Of a DNA stretch of 64,000 bases, positions 43,815-52,558 are shown piece by piece (the stretch's first letter is position 1; every line of letters starts with the position of its first letter). The DNA is from Pseudomonas sp. GM79 (GTDB lineage: Bacteria > Pseudomonadota > Gammaproteobacteria > Pseudomonadales > Pseudomonadaceae). The notes under the pieces are model-generated. The model was not told the origin of the DNA. It saw only the letters and a list, made by a program, of their open reading frames with translations, and did no database searches. Both the position numbers and the translations under genes were made by a program. The stretch is from positions 89,138 through 153,137 of the forward strand of contig NZ_AKJE01000087.1 of assembly GCF_000282495.1 (NCBI RefSeq), given 5' to 3'.

Positions 43815-46109
43815 ATGGGGCATGCTATGGAGTGGCTTGGTTTGCATTTCATGACCGGGCTGCCAGAGAGCGGGCAGGTCATACTCGATTGCACCCATAA
43901 CCCTTTTCTGGTGTTGCTGGCCTATCTGGTGGCTTGCGCGGCCGGCTTCGCCACGCTGGACATGACCGAGCAGGTCGGCCATGTGGAAAAATCCGCCTCC
44001 CAACGACTCTGGCGCTGGGTCGGTGCCGGGTGCCTGGCGGGCGGTATCTGGGCCATGCACTTCATCAGCATGCTGGCGTTCCAGGCGCCGATCGAAATCC
44101 ATTACCACCTGCCCACTACCCTGCTCTCGCTGTTGTTCGCCCTGACCGCCTCGTGGCTGGCCATGCACACCCTCAGCCATCCTCAGCTGAATTTCTGGCA
44201 ATACCTGCGAGCCGCAGTGTGGATCGGCCTGGGCATCGCAACCATGCATTACGTGGGCATGGCCGCCCTGCGGTCGAATGCGATGGCTTACTACCAACCC
44301 ATCCTGTTCGTGCTTTCCATTGTGATCGCCATCGGTGCCAGCCTGGCCGCCCTGTTGATTTCCAGTCACCTGCGCGATGGTGCCGGCGTGTTTCATCAAT
44401 TGCTCAAATACACCGCCAGCCTGGTGCTCGGAGCCGGCATCGTGAGCATGCATTTCACCGGCATGGCGGCGTTCAGCCTGGTGCTGCCCGCCGGCAGCCT
44501 CGAACCGCTGCCCGCTGACAACAATCACCTGCAACTGGGGCTGACGGTAGCGGTAATGACGCTGCTGATCATCGGCAGCGGCATCAGCGCTGCATGGGCG
44601 GACAAGAAGCTGCAACACAAAGAGCATGACCTGCAACGGGTCAACGCCCTGCTCAGCCAACTGGATCAGGCACGCATGTCGCTGCAACAGGTGGCGCATT
44701 ACGACCCCTTGACCAGCCTGATCAACCGACGAGGCTTCAACCAGATCTTCGCCGAGAAACTCATCGAGAAAACCAATGAAGGCGGCATGCTGGCGGTGAT
44801 GTTCCTCGACATCGACCATTTCAAGCGGATCAATGACAGCCTCGGCCATGACGCCGGTGACGAATTGCTCAAAGTCCTGGCCAGCCACATCAAGGCCTCG
44901 GTGCGCAGTCATGAAGACGTGGTGGCGCGCTTCGGAGGCGACGAGTTCTGCATCCTCATCACCCTGTATGACCGTGAAGAAGCGCGGCAAATGGCCCAGC
45001 GCATCATGCTGAAAATGAAGGAACCCATCGAGTTGTCCGGACGGCGCATGGTCATGACCACCAGCATCGGCATCAGCCTGTTTCCGGAAGACGGCAAGAC
45101 CTGTGACGAACTGCTGAAAAACGCTGACCTGGCGCTGTACCAGTCCAAGGATTGCGGTCGTAACGCCCTGCATTTTTTCAGTTCAAACCTGAAAACCCGA
45201 GCCACCCTGGAGTTGCAACTCGAAGAGGAACTGCGCCACGCCCTGCGCGAAGACACCGGGTTGATGCTGTATTACCAACCGATTTATGACCTGAGAATCG
45301 GCCAGGTCACCAAACTTGAAGCGCTGATTCGCTGGCAACATCCGGTTCACGGATTGCTCACGCCGGATCGGTTCATCGCCATTGCCGAAGCCAACGGCCT
45401 GATCGCCGAGCTGGACAACTGGGTGCTGCGCAAGGCCTGCGAGGACTTGGGCGAGCTGTCCCGGCACGATTGCGAAGAACTCAAAATCGCGGTGAATTGC
45501 TCGCCCCTGAACCTGACGCGAGAAGAACTGGCCAATGAAATCGAACACGCCCTGCACGCCTTCGGGGTGGCACCACACCGTCTGGAACTGGAAGTCACCG
45601 AGAATGCGTTGATGGGCAATATCAGCAACACCCTGGTGTTGCTGCGGCAGATTCGTGCCCTCGGGGTCTCGTTGTCGATCGATGACTTCGGCACCGGCTA
45701 TTCATCCCTGGCCTACCTCAGGCGCCTGCCGTTAAACACGTTGAAGATCGACCGCTCGTTCATTCAGGACATCCCCAAGGCCACCCAGGACATGGAAATC
45801 GTCCAGGCCATTATCGTCATGGCCCATACCCTGCATTTGCAGGTCGTCACCGAAGGCGTCGAAACCTTCGAGCAATACGACTTTCTCGAACGCCACGGCT
45901 GCGATTTCGTTCAGGGCTACCTGCTCAGCCGCCCGGTGCCGCTGGCCGAGTTGCGTCCAGTACTGGCGGACATCAATCAGCACAAGCACATGCACACCGT
46001 CAATCCTTTGAGTCTGGCTCGCGGTATAACTGCACTAGCGTCGACGGATCCTTTTCCAGGAAGCCCTGGCCCCCATGGAGGCGCATCAGTTGTGCGGCCA
46101 ATCCGCTGA
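43815..46109 (+). CDS. MHYT-GGDEF-EAL cyclic-di-GMP signalling protein
   Basis: 764 residues. Seven N-terminal membrane helices include three MHYT-type motifs (MHF at ~81, MHY, and MHF in IVSMHFTGMAAF), thought to bind copper and sense O2, CO or NO. The GGDEF domain has an intact GGDEF at 374-378, but the usual RxxD inhibitory site reads SHED with the arginine one place early. The EAL domain (EAL 502-504) keeps the catalytic set: ELEVTEN, DDFGTGYSS, KIDRSF, VTEGVE. Phosphodiesterase activity is likely; cyclase activity is possible. An alternative ATG lies at 43827. Its 3' end overlaps the convergent dehydrogenase by 110 bases. Confidence 0.92.
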   Translation: MGHAMEWLGLHFMTGLPESGQVILDCTHNPFLVLLAYLVACAAGFATLDMTEQVGHVEKSASQRLWRWVGAGCLAGGIWAMHFISMLAFQAPIEIHYHLPTTLLSLLFALTASWLAMHTLSHPQLNFWQYLRAAVWIGLGIATMHYVGMAALRSNAMAYYQPILFVLSIVIAIGASLAALLISSHLRDGAGVFHQLLKYTASLVLGAGIVSMHFTGMAAFSLVLPAGSLEPLPADNNHLQLGLTVAVMTLLIIGSGISAAWADKKLQHKEHDLQRVNALLSQLDQARMSLQQVAHYDPLTSLINRRGFNQIFAEKLIEKTNEGGMLAVMFLDIDHFKRINDSLGHDAGDELLKVLASHIKASVRSHEDVVARFGGDEFCILITLYDREEARQMAQRIMLKMKEPIELSGRRMVMTTSIGISLFPEDGKTCDELLKNADLALYQSKDCGRNALHFFSSNLKTRATLELQLEEELRHALREDTGLMLYYQPIYDLRIGQVTKLEALIRWQHPVHGLLTPDRFIAIAEANGLIAELDNWVLRKACEDLGELSRHDCEELKIAVNCSPLNLTREELANEIEHALHAFGVAPHRLELEVTENALMGNISNTLVLLRQIRALGVSLSIDDFGTGYSSLAYLRRLPLNTLKIDRSFIQDIPKATQDMEIVQAIIVMAHTLHLQVVTEGVETFEQYDFLERHGCDFVQGYLLSRPVPLAELRPVLADINQHKHMHTVNPLSLARGITALASTDPFPGSPGPHGGASVVRPIR

Positions 46110-46896
46110 TCGGTGTGGCCGAACCCTGTTCGCGGGAAAATTTCACGGCGGTGTCCAGATCCTTGAGCAGCGTGCGTACGTGCCACTTCACCGGTTCGAA
46201 ACGGCTGTCGGCCATTTGCGGCGCAAGAATCTGCAGCGGTTTTGAATCGGCGAAGCCACCGGCGAGCGCCTCGGCGATCAAGCGGGCGTCGACCCCGGAA
46301 CGCTCGGCCAAGGCCACCACTTCGGCAATCACCAAGGCATTGCACGCCACGATCATCTGATTGCAGGCCTTGGTCACCTGCCCCGCACCGACGGCGCCCA
46401 TGTGGGTCACGCGCTGGCCAAGGGTCAACAACACCGGTCGCACGCGCTCAAGGTCTGCCGCCTCGCCACCGACCATGATCGCCAGGCTGCCGGCCTCGGC
46501 GCCGACCACTCCGCCGGAGACCGGCGCATCGAGCCAACTCATACCGGTTTTACTGGCCAAGGCATTCGCCATTTCCCGCGTCGCGGTGGGCTCCAGACTG
46601 GAAAAATCCACCAGTAGCTGGCCGCTTTTCGCCCCCTCGGCAACGCCTGCCGCGCCAAACACCACCTCACGTACAACAGCTGTGTCGGCCAAGCACAACA
46701 TCACCAGGTCCGCGTGTCGGCACAGTTCGGCCGGTGTCGCCACTTGCCGCGCGCCGGCCTCGACCAGCACTGCGCACTTGTCAGGGTTACGGTTCCACAC
46801 CGTCAGCGGATAACCCGCCGCCAACAGGCGTCGGCACATTGGCAAGCCCATCAAACCGATTCCGGCAAACCCCAGCGCTGGCAACGTTGCCATCAT
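46000..46896 (-). CDS. NAD(P)-dependent beta-hydroxyacid dehydrogenase
   Basis: 298 residues from two consecutive ATGs with GGGAGG just ahead. The Rossmann start LGFAGIGLMGLPMCRRLLAAG (GxGxxG) and the family signature FAGIGLMGLPMCRRL are present. The substrate-binding DAPVSGGVVGAEAGSLAIMVGG and the catalytic-lysine motif GAVGAGQVTKACNQMIV follow. It belongs with 3-hydroxyisobutyrate dehydrogenase and tartronate-semialdehyde reductase (GarR/GlxR). The substrate cannot be chosen by sequence, and no valine or glyoxylate genes are nearby. Its last 110 bases are antisense to the c-di-GMP gene. Confidence 0.85.
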   Translation of the reverse strand: MMATLPALGFAGIGLMGLPMCRRLLAAGYPLTVWNRNPDKCAVLVEAGARQVATPAELCRHADLVMLCLADTAVVREVVFGAAGVAEGAKSGQLLVDFSSLEPTATREMANALASKTGMSWLDAPVSGGVVGAEAGSLAIMVGGEAADLERVRPVLLTLGQRVTHMGAVGAGQVTKACNQMIVACNALVIAEVVALAERSGVDARLIAEALAGGFADSKPLQILAPQMADSRFEPVKWHVRTLLKDLDTAVKFSREQGSATPISGLAAQLMRLHGGQGFLEKDPSTLVQLYREPDSKD

Positions 46897-47093
46897 TTAG
46901 CCTCCCTTTGATTAAAGATCATCGAATATTGGCCGATTCATCATGATTAAGGAAAGGATTCCCCCGAGCGATGCACAGGCCAAGACCCTGACGCTTGGGT
47001 CATATTCGCGCTGCAAAAAGACGCGAGATCTCATTCCGTGATGACTCGATGACACTTGTCGCCGAGCCGACCAGTCCAGGTATATGGCGCACA

Positions 47094-49289
47094 ATGACTT
47101 CTAAAAACAATCCGGCCACCGCGGTATCCGACCTGACCCTGAGCCCCGCGGCGAACAGCCCCTCATCGTCGAAGCCATTGACCCCGTCGCGTCCGCTGGC
47201 GACTCAGCAATACCTGTACTTCACCGAAACCAATACCGACCGCATCCTCGACAACCTCGACGGCCTGCGCGACATGGTGTTCCCGCGCCCGCCCCATCTG
47301 GAAGGCGACAACGAACAGCACAGCGATCAGGAATTCCCTTCGGTGTGCCTGATCGGCCTGGGCCGTTGTGGTTCGAACATCGCGCTAGACGTCGCGGAAC
47401 TGGTGTACAACGCCCGCAAGTTCTACCTCAACGAATTCAACAACGAAGACCGTCTGTCGCCGGACAAACGCTACGCCGAAAAGGGCTACAGCCCGGCGCA
47501 GTGGATCCGCAACAACCTGCGCCTGGGGACGAACAAGGCCAGCAAACCGGTGTTTCTGGTCGAGCCGCTGGTGATGCTCGGCGACCTGGACAAGGACATC
47601 GCCGGTCGCATCCGTTTCTCGCGCAAGGGCGAAAAAAGCGGCTTTTTGCGTGACTACAGCAAAATGAAAATCATGGACTTGTCGGAAGTCCACGCCGGTG
47701 GCGCCGGTAACGCGCCGATCCTCGGCCAATACCTGGCCAAGATCATCCTGAACAAGGACACCCAGCGCTTCTCCAGCCCTGACTGGAAGATGATTCACTC
47801 GTACCTGATCGACAGCTGCGGCATCAAGGCCAACCAGTCGCGCCTGTATTTCTCGATCTTCAGTGCCGGCGGCGGTACCGGTTCGGGCATGGCCTCGGAG
47901 TTCGGCCTGGCCCAGCAACACTCGTACATGAACAAGACGTTCGACACCAAGCCGATGGACGAGCACGACAGCAAGAGCGGTCATTCCTTCGTCTTCGAAC
48001 CGATCTTCACCAGCGGCATTTGCGTACTGCCGAACATTTCCGATCACCGCAGCGAAATGTCCGAGGCACTGCACATCAACGCCGGTCGTCTGCTGTGCAA
48101 ATACCTGTCGGAAGAGTGGGACTTCTCCTACAACTTCGCCAACGAAGACAGCAGCGAAGCCAGCGTCATGGGCCGTATCCGCCCATGGAACGCGATGATG
48201 CTGATCTCCAACGACATCATGCGTTACGCCGAAGAAAGCGATGACGGCAACATCCAGAACATTGATGTCAATGCCATGGAAAAGCACGCCAACCAGTACA
48301 TCTCACAGCAGATCTTCAACATTCTGACAGCGCAGGCGGTCACCACCGATTACGACCAGAACTATTTCCGTCGTGCCGGCATCGACATCGGCGAAACCAT
48401 TCGCCTGGACGCCAACGACCTGTTCATGAGCCTGGCCGGCCCCGTGGCAATTGCCTACGCCGAATCCGTGGTGCCGGAAACCCCGCCGCCGAGCAGCGAC
48501 AAGTTCAAGGTGTTCGAAAAAGAGCCGCAACGCCTGAACATCGACGACCTGTTCTTCCGCTCGATCGACCTGCCGCACTTCAACAAGGTCACGCAGGCAA
48601 TCGAAGGCATCAGCCTGTTGCCGATCGAGTCCAAGCGCTATCGCGCCTCGCTTGAGCAGTACAAGAACTCGGGCTATGACGCGGCCGCGTTGCACGACCT
48701 GCACTTCTTCAAGAATTGTTCGTCGGTGGTGTCGATTGTGTCCTTGCCCAAGGACTACAAGCTGTCCTACATGGACCTGAACAGGCTGAAGACCCACCTC
48801 AACAGCTTGTTCCCCAACACCACGCTCAAGCGTTATGCGCTGGTCATCGGCGCCTCGGCCAACTTGTCGCTGACCACCCTCATCGCCAAGAGCCCGTGCC
48901 TGTCGGACGACTTTTTGACCCTGATCGTGGCCTTCATCAAGCGCTGCTTCGCGAAAACCCCCTACCGCTTCGACGAGACGCTGGACAACTCGATCCTGGA
49001 CTTCATCATCAATGAAGACTTCGACGAAAACCGGATCGATGAACTGCTCAACGAATTCGAAAACCCGGCGAAAATCCTCGATACCAACTGGTACGCGATC
49101 AAACCGATGTACGAGAAGAAGTACCGCGAGCTGATCAACGACAAGGACAAGTTTGTCTCGATCAATGACATTCGTTTGTCCCGGGATTGCGTGAAGAAGG
49201 CGATCAAGTATCTGCGCGAGATTTACCGTCACCGGATTGGCAAGACCAAGGTTATTTCTTTGAATAACCATACCGGTAAAACCGCTTAA
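47094..49289 (+). CDS. Tubulin/FtsZ-superfamily protein (Tubulin_2/FtsZ-like), uncharacterised
   Basis: About 731 residues. The hallmark T4 loop SAGGGTGSGMASEFG starts the GGGTGSG at residue 259. A T1-like loop GLGRCGSN (88-95) parallels tubulin GQCGNQ. A candidate T7 segment YMDLNRLK (Asp561) parallels FtsZ NxDFADV. The first ~70 residues are Ser/Pro-rich and look disordered (LTLSPAANSPSSSKPLTPS). It is twice the length of FtsZ, with ~300 residues between T4 and T7, so it is not FtsZ, TubZ or PhuZ but fits the poorly studied FtsZ-like/Tubulin_2 group. Alternative starts at 47049 or a TTG at 46995 exist; 47094 is the first plain ATG before the conserved part. No operon partner. Function unknown; a GTP-dependent filament or membrane-remodelling role is inference. 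Confidence 0.8.
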   Translation: MTSKNNPATAVSDLTLSPAANSPSSSKPLTPSRPLATQQYLYFTETNTDRILDNLDGLRDMVFPRPPHLEGDNEQHSDQEFPSVCLIGLGRCGSNIALDVAELVYNARKFYLNEFNNEDRLSPDKRYAEKGYSPAQWIRNNLRLGTNKASKPVFLVEPLVMLGDLDKDIAGRIRFSRKGEKSGFLRDYSKMKIMDLSEVHAGGAGNAPILGQYLAKIILNKDTQRFSSPDWKMIHSYLIDSCGIKANQSRLYFSIFSAGGGTGSGMASEFGLAQQHSYMNKTFDTKPMDEHDSKSGHSFVFEPIFTSGICVLPNISDHRSEMSEALHINAGRLLCKYLSEEWDFSYNFANEDSSEASVMGRIRPWNAMMLISNDIMRYAEESDDGNIQNIDVNAMEKHANQYISQQIFNILTAQAVTTDYDQNYFRRAGIDIGETIRLDANDLFMSLAGPVAIAYAESVVPETPPPSSDKFKVFEKEPQRLNIDDLFFRSIDLPHFNKVTQAIEGISLLPIESKRYRASLEQYKNSGYDAAALHDLHFFKNCSSVVSIVSLPKDYKLSYMDLNRLKTHLNSLFPNTTLKRYALVIGASANLSLTTLIAKSPCLSDDFLTLIVAFIKRCFAKTPYRFDETLDNSILDFIINEDFDENRIDELLNEFENPAKILDTNWYAIKPMYEKKYRELINDKDKFVSINDIRLSRDCVKKAIKYLREIYRHRIGKTKVISLNNHTGKTA

Positions 49290-49304
49290 TCGGCGGCGCC
49301 GCCA

Positions 49305-49406
49305 TTCGCGAGCAAGCCCGCTCCCACATTTAACCGGGTTCCTCCAGAAGGAATGCGATCAAATGTGGGAGCGGGCTTGCTCGCGAAAGCGGGCTTGCTC
49401 GCGAAA
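49305..49406. repeat. REPIN, family A, with internal 18-bp duplication
   Basis: Inverted family-A pair; the right arm ends in a perfect tandem repeat of an 18-bp unit (49371-49388 and 49389-49406, GCGGGCTTGCTCGCGAAA). The rest of the 327-base gap to 49616 holds a small hairpin AGCAGCC/GGCTGCT (49462-49479) without a T-run and no gene. Confidence 0.92.
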
Positions 49407-49616
49407 GCGGGCTGACATTCACCGCATCAGCCACTGATTTACCAACATCCAGAAACAATTAAGCAGCCAATCGGCTGCTCAATAAACTGTTCCCGTTACG
49501 TTTACGTCACCCTCGCCAAGACCCTTCTGTGGCCTTTCTCTACGGCAACATGCCATCACGCTACTCGGCTACACACTTTTAACCGACAGCGCAGCGCACC
49601 AATTAAGTGCAAGCGT

Positions 49617-49922
49617 TCAGCTCGTCGCCCTTTCCTGGATCAGAATCCACGGTGAAACCACCACGGCCCACAGCTCGGGATCGCGCTCGAAAAGATCCAG
49701 CGCCCGCGTTTCAGACAGCTTGGCGACCTTGTCGGCGGCCAGCCAGGCAGCGACTTTCTCGCCTTCATCGGTTGCCACCGCTTCTGCCGCAGCGATCAAA
49801 TCCAGGCCTGGATCGACCCACAATAGGGCACCCCTGGCAAAGAACGGCTCCAACTCTTTCCAGGTAATAGATGCGGTCTCACCAAGCAGCTTGGCATAGA
49901 GGGTGCTAGGTTCTTGAGTCAT
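49617..49922 (-). CDS. DUF2288 family protein
   Basis: 101 residues starting MTQEPSTLYAKLLGETASIT. The conserved pattern (TLYAKLLGETA.I.W.ELEPFFARG.LLWV) followed by DLIAAAEAVATDE and WLA...V.K matches DUF2288, a small cytoplasmic family of unknown role common in gammaproteobacteria and cyanobacteria. No signal, membrane helix or catalytic motif. It is convergent with the tubulin-like gene and divergent from the branched-chain amino acid operon. Confidence 0.82.
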   Translation of the reverse strand: MTQEPSTLYAKLLGETASITWKELEPFFARGALLWVDPGLDLIAAAEAVATDEGEKVAAWLAADKVAKLSETRALDLFERDPELWAVVVSPWILIQERATS

Positions 49923-50159
49923 GGGTTTCTGTCCGCAATGAAAAACGACGTGAATGATAACGTCGGTATTGCGCCAGAAAAACCCGGATGCAATTGCGTT
50001 ACCGATCGAGAAATGCAGGAAAGCCAGGGAATGCTGCTGAATCCAAGTATTAGCCAGCTAACATCCCGCCGTGATTCTGTCTTTTTCTTTCAATAAAGCG
50101 ACACCCTCAGGTTTTGCCCCCCGGCGCTGCCTTCCCAGGCTAACAATCGGCGCTCTACA
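49923..50159. other. Divergent gap before the braC promoter region
   Basis: No convincing gene. A 60-codon plus-strand frame starting inside the DUF2288 gene lacks a ribosome site and coding bias. A short CGACGT/ACGTCG inverted repeat (49946-49951 / 49960-49965) lies close to the DUF2288 start. Confidence 0.5.
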
Positions 50160-50210
50160 CTGTACCGGTACAGTTGCCGGGGGCATTTTCCGGAGGATAT
50201 CAACGATATC
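50160..50210. promoter_or_regulatory. Palindromic candidate operator upstream of braC
   Basis: CTGTACCGGTACAG (50160-50173) is a perfect 14-bp palindrome, and GATATCAACGATATC (50196-50210) repeats the self-complementary GATATC with 3 bases between. Both lie 64-114 bases before the braC start, where a nitrogen or amino-acid regulator would be expected. The binding protein is unknown. Confidence 0.5.
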
Positions 50211-50273
50211 TGACCCGGTTCTGCTGCTACGGCGCCAGGACTATAAAAACTACAACAGTAAGAGTGGAGCACT

Positions 50274-51401
50274 ATGACTAAGGCTACTAAGCAGATTTCA
50301 AAACTGTTTGCCGCTATGGTTCTGGCCGGGGTTGCCAGCCATTCGTTCGCCGCTGACACCATCAAGATCGGCATCGCCGGCCCTAAAACCGGCCCTGTAG
50401 CCCAATACGGCGACATGCAGTTCAGTGGCTCGAAAATGGCCATCGAACAAATCAACGCCAAGGGCGGCGTCGACGGCAAGAAGCTCGAAGCCGTTGAATA
50501 CGATGACGCCTGCGATCCAAAACAAGCGGTTGCTGTTGCGAACAAAGTCGTCAACGACGGCGTCAAGTTCGTGGTGGGTCACCTGTGCTCCAGCTCCACT
50601 CAACCGGCTTCGGACATTTACGAAGACGAAGGCGTGATCATGATCACTCCGGCTGCCACCAGCCCGGACATCACCACTCGCGGCTACAAGATGATCTTCC
50701 GCACCATCGGTCTGGACAGCGCCCAAGGCCCGGCCGCTGGTAACTACATCGCCGATCATGTCAAACCGAAAATCGTTGCTGTGCTGCACGACAAACAGCA
50801 ATACGGTGAAGGCATCGCCAGCGCCGTTAAAACCACCCTCGAGAAGAAAGGCGTCAAGGTTGCCGTGTTCGAAGGTATCAACGCCGGCGACAAAGACTTC
50901 TCTTCGATGGTCTCCAAGCTCAAGCAAGCCAACGTCGACTTTGTCTACTACGGCGGCTACCACCCAGAGCTGGGTCTGCTCCTGCGTCAATCCCAGGAAA
51001 AAGGCCTGAAAGCCAAGTTCATGGGTCCGGAAGGCGTGGGTAACGACTCCATTTCGCAGATCGCCAAGGAAGCTTCTGAAGGCCTGCTGGTGACCCTGCC
51101 GAAATCCTTCGACCAGGATCCGGCCAACGTTGCCCTGGCTGACGCGTTCAAAGCCAAGAAAGAAGACCCGAGCGGTCCGTTCGTGTTCCCGGCCTACTCG
51201 GCTGTGCAAGTCATCGCCGAAGGCATCAAGGCCGCGAAGAGCGAAGACGCTGCAAAAGTGGCTGAAGCTATCCACAAGGGCACGTTCAAAACCCCGACCG
51301 GCGACCTGTCTTTCGACGACAAGGGCGACCTGAAGGACTTCAAATTCGTGGTTTACCAGTGGCATTTCGGCAAACCTAAAACTGAAGTTTCGCCTCAGTA
51401 A
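50274..51401 (+). CDS. braC: Branched-chain amino acid ABC transporter, periplasmic binding protein
   Basis: 375 residues. Signal peptide (LFAAMVLAGVASHSFA) then DTIKIGIAGPKTGPVAQYGD, the Leu/Ile/Val/Thr/Ala-binding opening. Type I periplasmic-binding fold with GKKLEAVEYDDACDPKQAV and FVVGHLCSSSTQPASDIYE, the ligand-contact region (the disulfide cysteines are visible). It delivers branched-chain amino acids to LivHM. First gene, separated from livH by a terminator, which should make it more abundant than the membrane parts. Pseudomonas names are braCDEFG. Confidence 0.94.
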   Translation: MTKATKQISKLFAAMVLAGVASHSFAADTIKIGIAGPKTGPVAQYGDMQFSGSKMAIEQINAKGGVDGKKLEAVEYDDACDPKQAVAVANKVVNDGVKFVVGHLCSSSTQPASDIYEDEGVIMITPAATSPDITTRGYKMIFRTIGLDSAQGPAAGNYIADHVKPKIVAVLHDKQQYGEGIASAVKTTLEKKGVKVAVFEGINAGDKDFSSMVSKLKQANVDFVYYGGYHPELGLLLRQSQEKGLKAKFMGPEGVGNDSISQIAKEASEGLLVTLPKSFDQDPANVALADAFKAKKEDPSGPFVFPAYSAVQVIAEGIKAAKSEDAAKVAEAIHKGTFKTPTGDLSFDDKGDLKDFKFVVYQWHFGKPKTEVSPQ

Positions 51402-51426
51402 GGCCTTGGCCTGACTGACTGCCAAT

Positions 51427-51457
51427 AAAGCCCACGGCGTGCCGTGGGCTTTGTTTT
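51427..51457 (+). terminator. Terminator/attenuator between braC and livH
   Basis: AAAGCCCACGGC and GCCGTGGGCTTT form a perfect 12-bp stem with a GT loop, followed by GTTTT. Partial read-through would let the binding protein exceed the permease subunits. Confidence 0.88.
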
Positions 51458-51634
51458 ACGAACGTATTGGGCCGCGCTGGCGTGATCCGCCAGTCTCCCC
51501 ACCTGAAAATCTCAAAACCGTCATCAGCGGTTCGCTGGCAAACCTCGAATTCGAAGTGGATGCAGATCCACGGGGCTCGAGCGGGAAAATGACTCCACCA
51601 GTGAAATGCGTATCAGGTTTTTAGGAGCGCTGTA

Positions 51635-52558
51635 ATGCCTGACATCTATCACTTCTTCCAACAGCTGGTTAATGGTCTGACCATTGGCAGCACGTATGCC
51701 CTGATCGCCATCGGCTATACGATGGTTTACGGCATCATTGGAATGATCAACTTCGCCCACGGCGAGGTGTACATGATCGGCTCTTACGTGGCGTTCATCG
51801 CCATCGCCGGGCTGGCCATGCTGGGACTCGACAGTGTCCCTCTCTTGATGACCGCGGCTTTCCTCGCGACCATCGTCGTGACCAGTGCCTACGGTTACAG
51901 CATCGAACGGATCGCCTACCGCCCTCTGCGCGGCAGCAACCGTCTGATCCCGCTGATTTCCGCCATCGGCATGTCGATCTTCCTGCAGAACACGGTTCTG
52001 CTGGCGCAAGACTCCAAGGACAAATCCATCTCCAACCTGATCCCTGGCAACTTCGCCATCGGGCCAGGTGGCGCACATGAAGTGCTGATTTCCTACATGC
52101 AAATCGTGGTGTTCGTGGTGACCCTGGTCGCCATGCTCGGCCTGACGCTGTTCATCTCCCGTTCTCGCCTGGGCCGCGCCTGCCGCGCCTGTGCCGAAGA
52201 CATCAAGATGGCCAACCTCTTGGGTATCAACACCAACAACATCATCGCCCTGACCTTCGTCATCGGTGCCGCACTGGCAGCCATCGCGGCTGTGTTGCTG
52301 AGCATGCAATATGGCGTGATCAACCCGAACGCCGGTTTCCTGGTCGGCCTCAAGGCCTTCACCGCAGCAGTATTGGGCGGTATCGGCAGCATCCCCGGCG
52401 CGATGCTCGGCGGGCTGGTGCTTGGGGTGGCGGAAGCCTTTGGTGCCGATATCTTCGGCGACCAGTACAAGGACGTCGTGGCGTTCGGTCTATTGGTTCT
52501 GGTGTTGTTGTTCCGGCCAACCGGCCTGTTGGGCCGTCCGGAGGTTGAGAAAGTATGA
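51635..52558 (+). CDS. livH: Branched-chain amino acid ABC permease LivH
   Basis: 307 residues with about eight membrane helices. DIYHFFQQLVNGLTIGSTYA and MVYGIIGMINFAHGEVYMIG are the usual LivH opening. The EAA-like cytoplasmic loop reads GRACRACAEDIKMANLLGIN. It forms the inner-membrane channel with LivM (BraD in P. aeruginosa). A TAGGAGCGC ribosome site precedes the ATG. It overlaps livM by four bases. Confidence 0.95.
   Translation: MPDIYHFFQQLVNGLTIGSTYALIAIGYTMVYGIIGMINFAHGEVYMIGSYVAFIAIAGLAMLGLDSVPLLMTAAFLATIVVTSAYGYSIERIAYRPLRGSNRLIPLISAIGMSIFLQNTVLLAQDSKDKSISNLIPGNFAIGPGGAHEVLISYMQIVVFVVTLVAMLGLTLFISRSRLGRACRACAEDIKMANLLGINTNNIIALTFVIGAALAAIAAVLLSMQYGVINPNAGFLVGLKAFTAAVLGGIGSIPGAMLGGLVLGVAEAFGADIFGDQYKDVVAFGLLVLVLLFRPTGLLGRPEVEKV

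Noticed and set aside
49914..50096. 60-codon plus-strand frame between the DUF2288 gene and braC
   Set aside because: No ribosome site, no family resemblance, ordinary intergenic composition.
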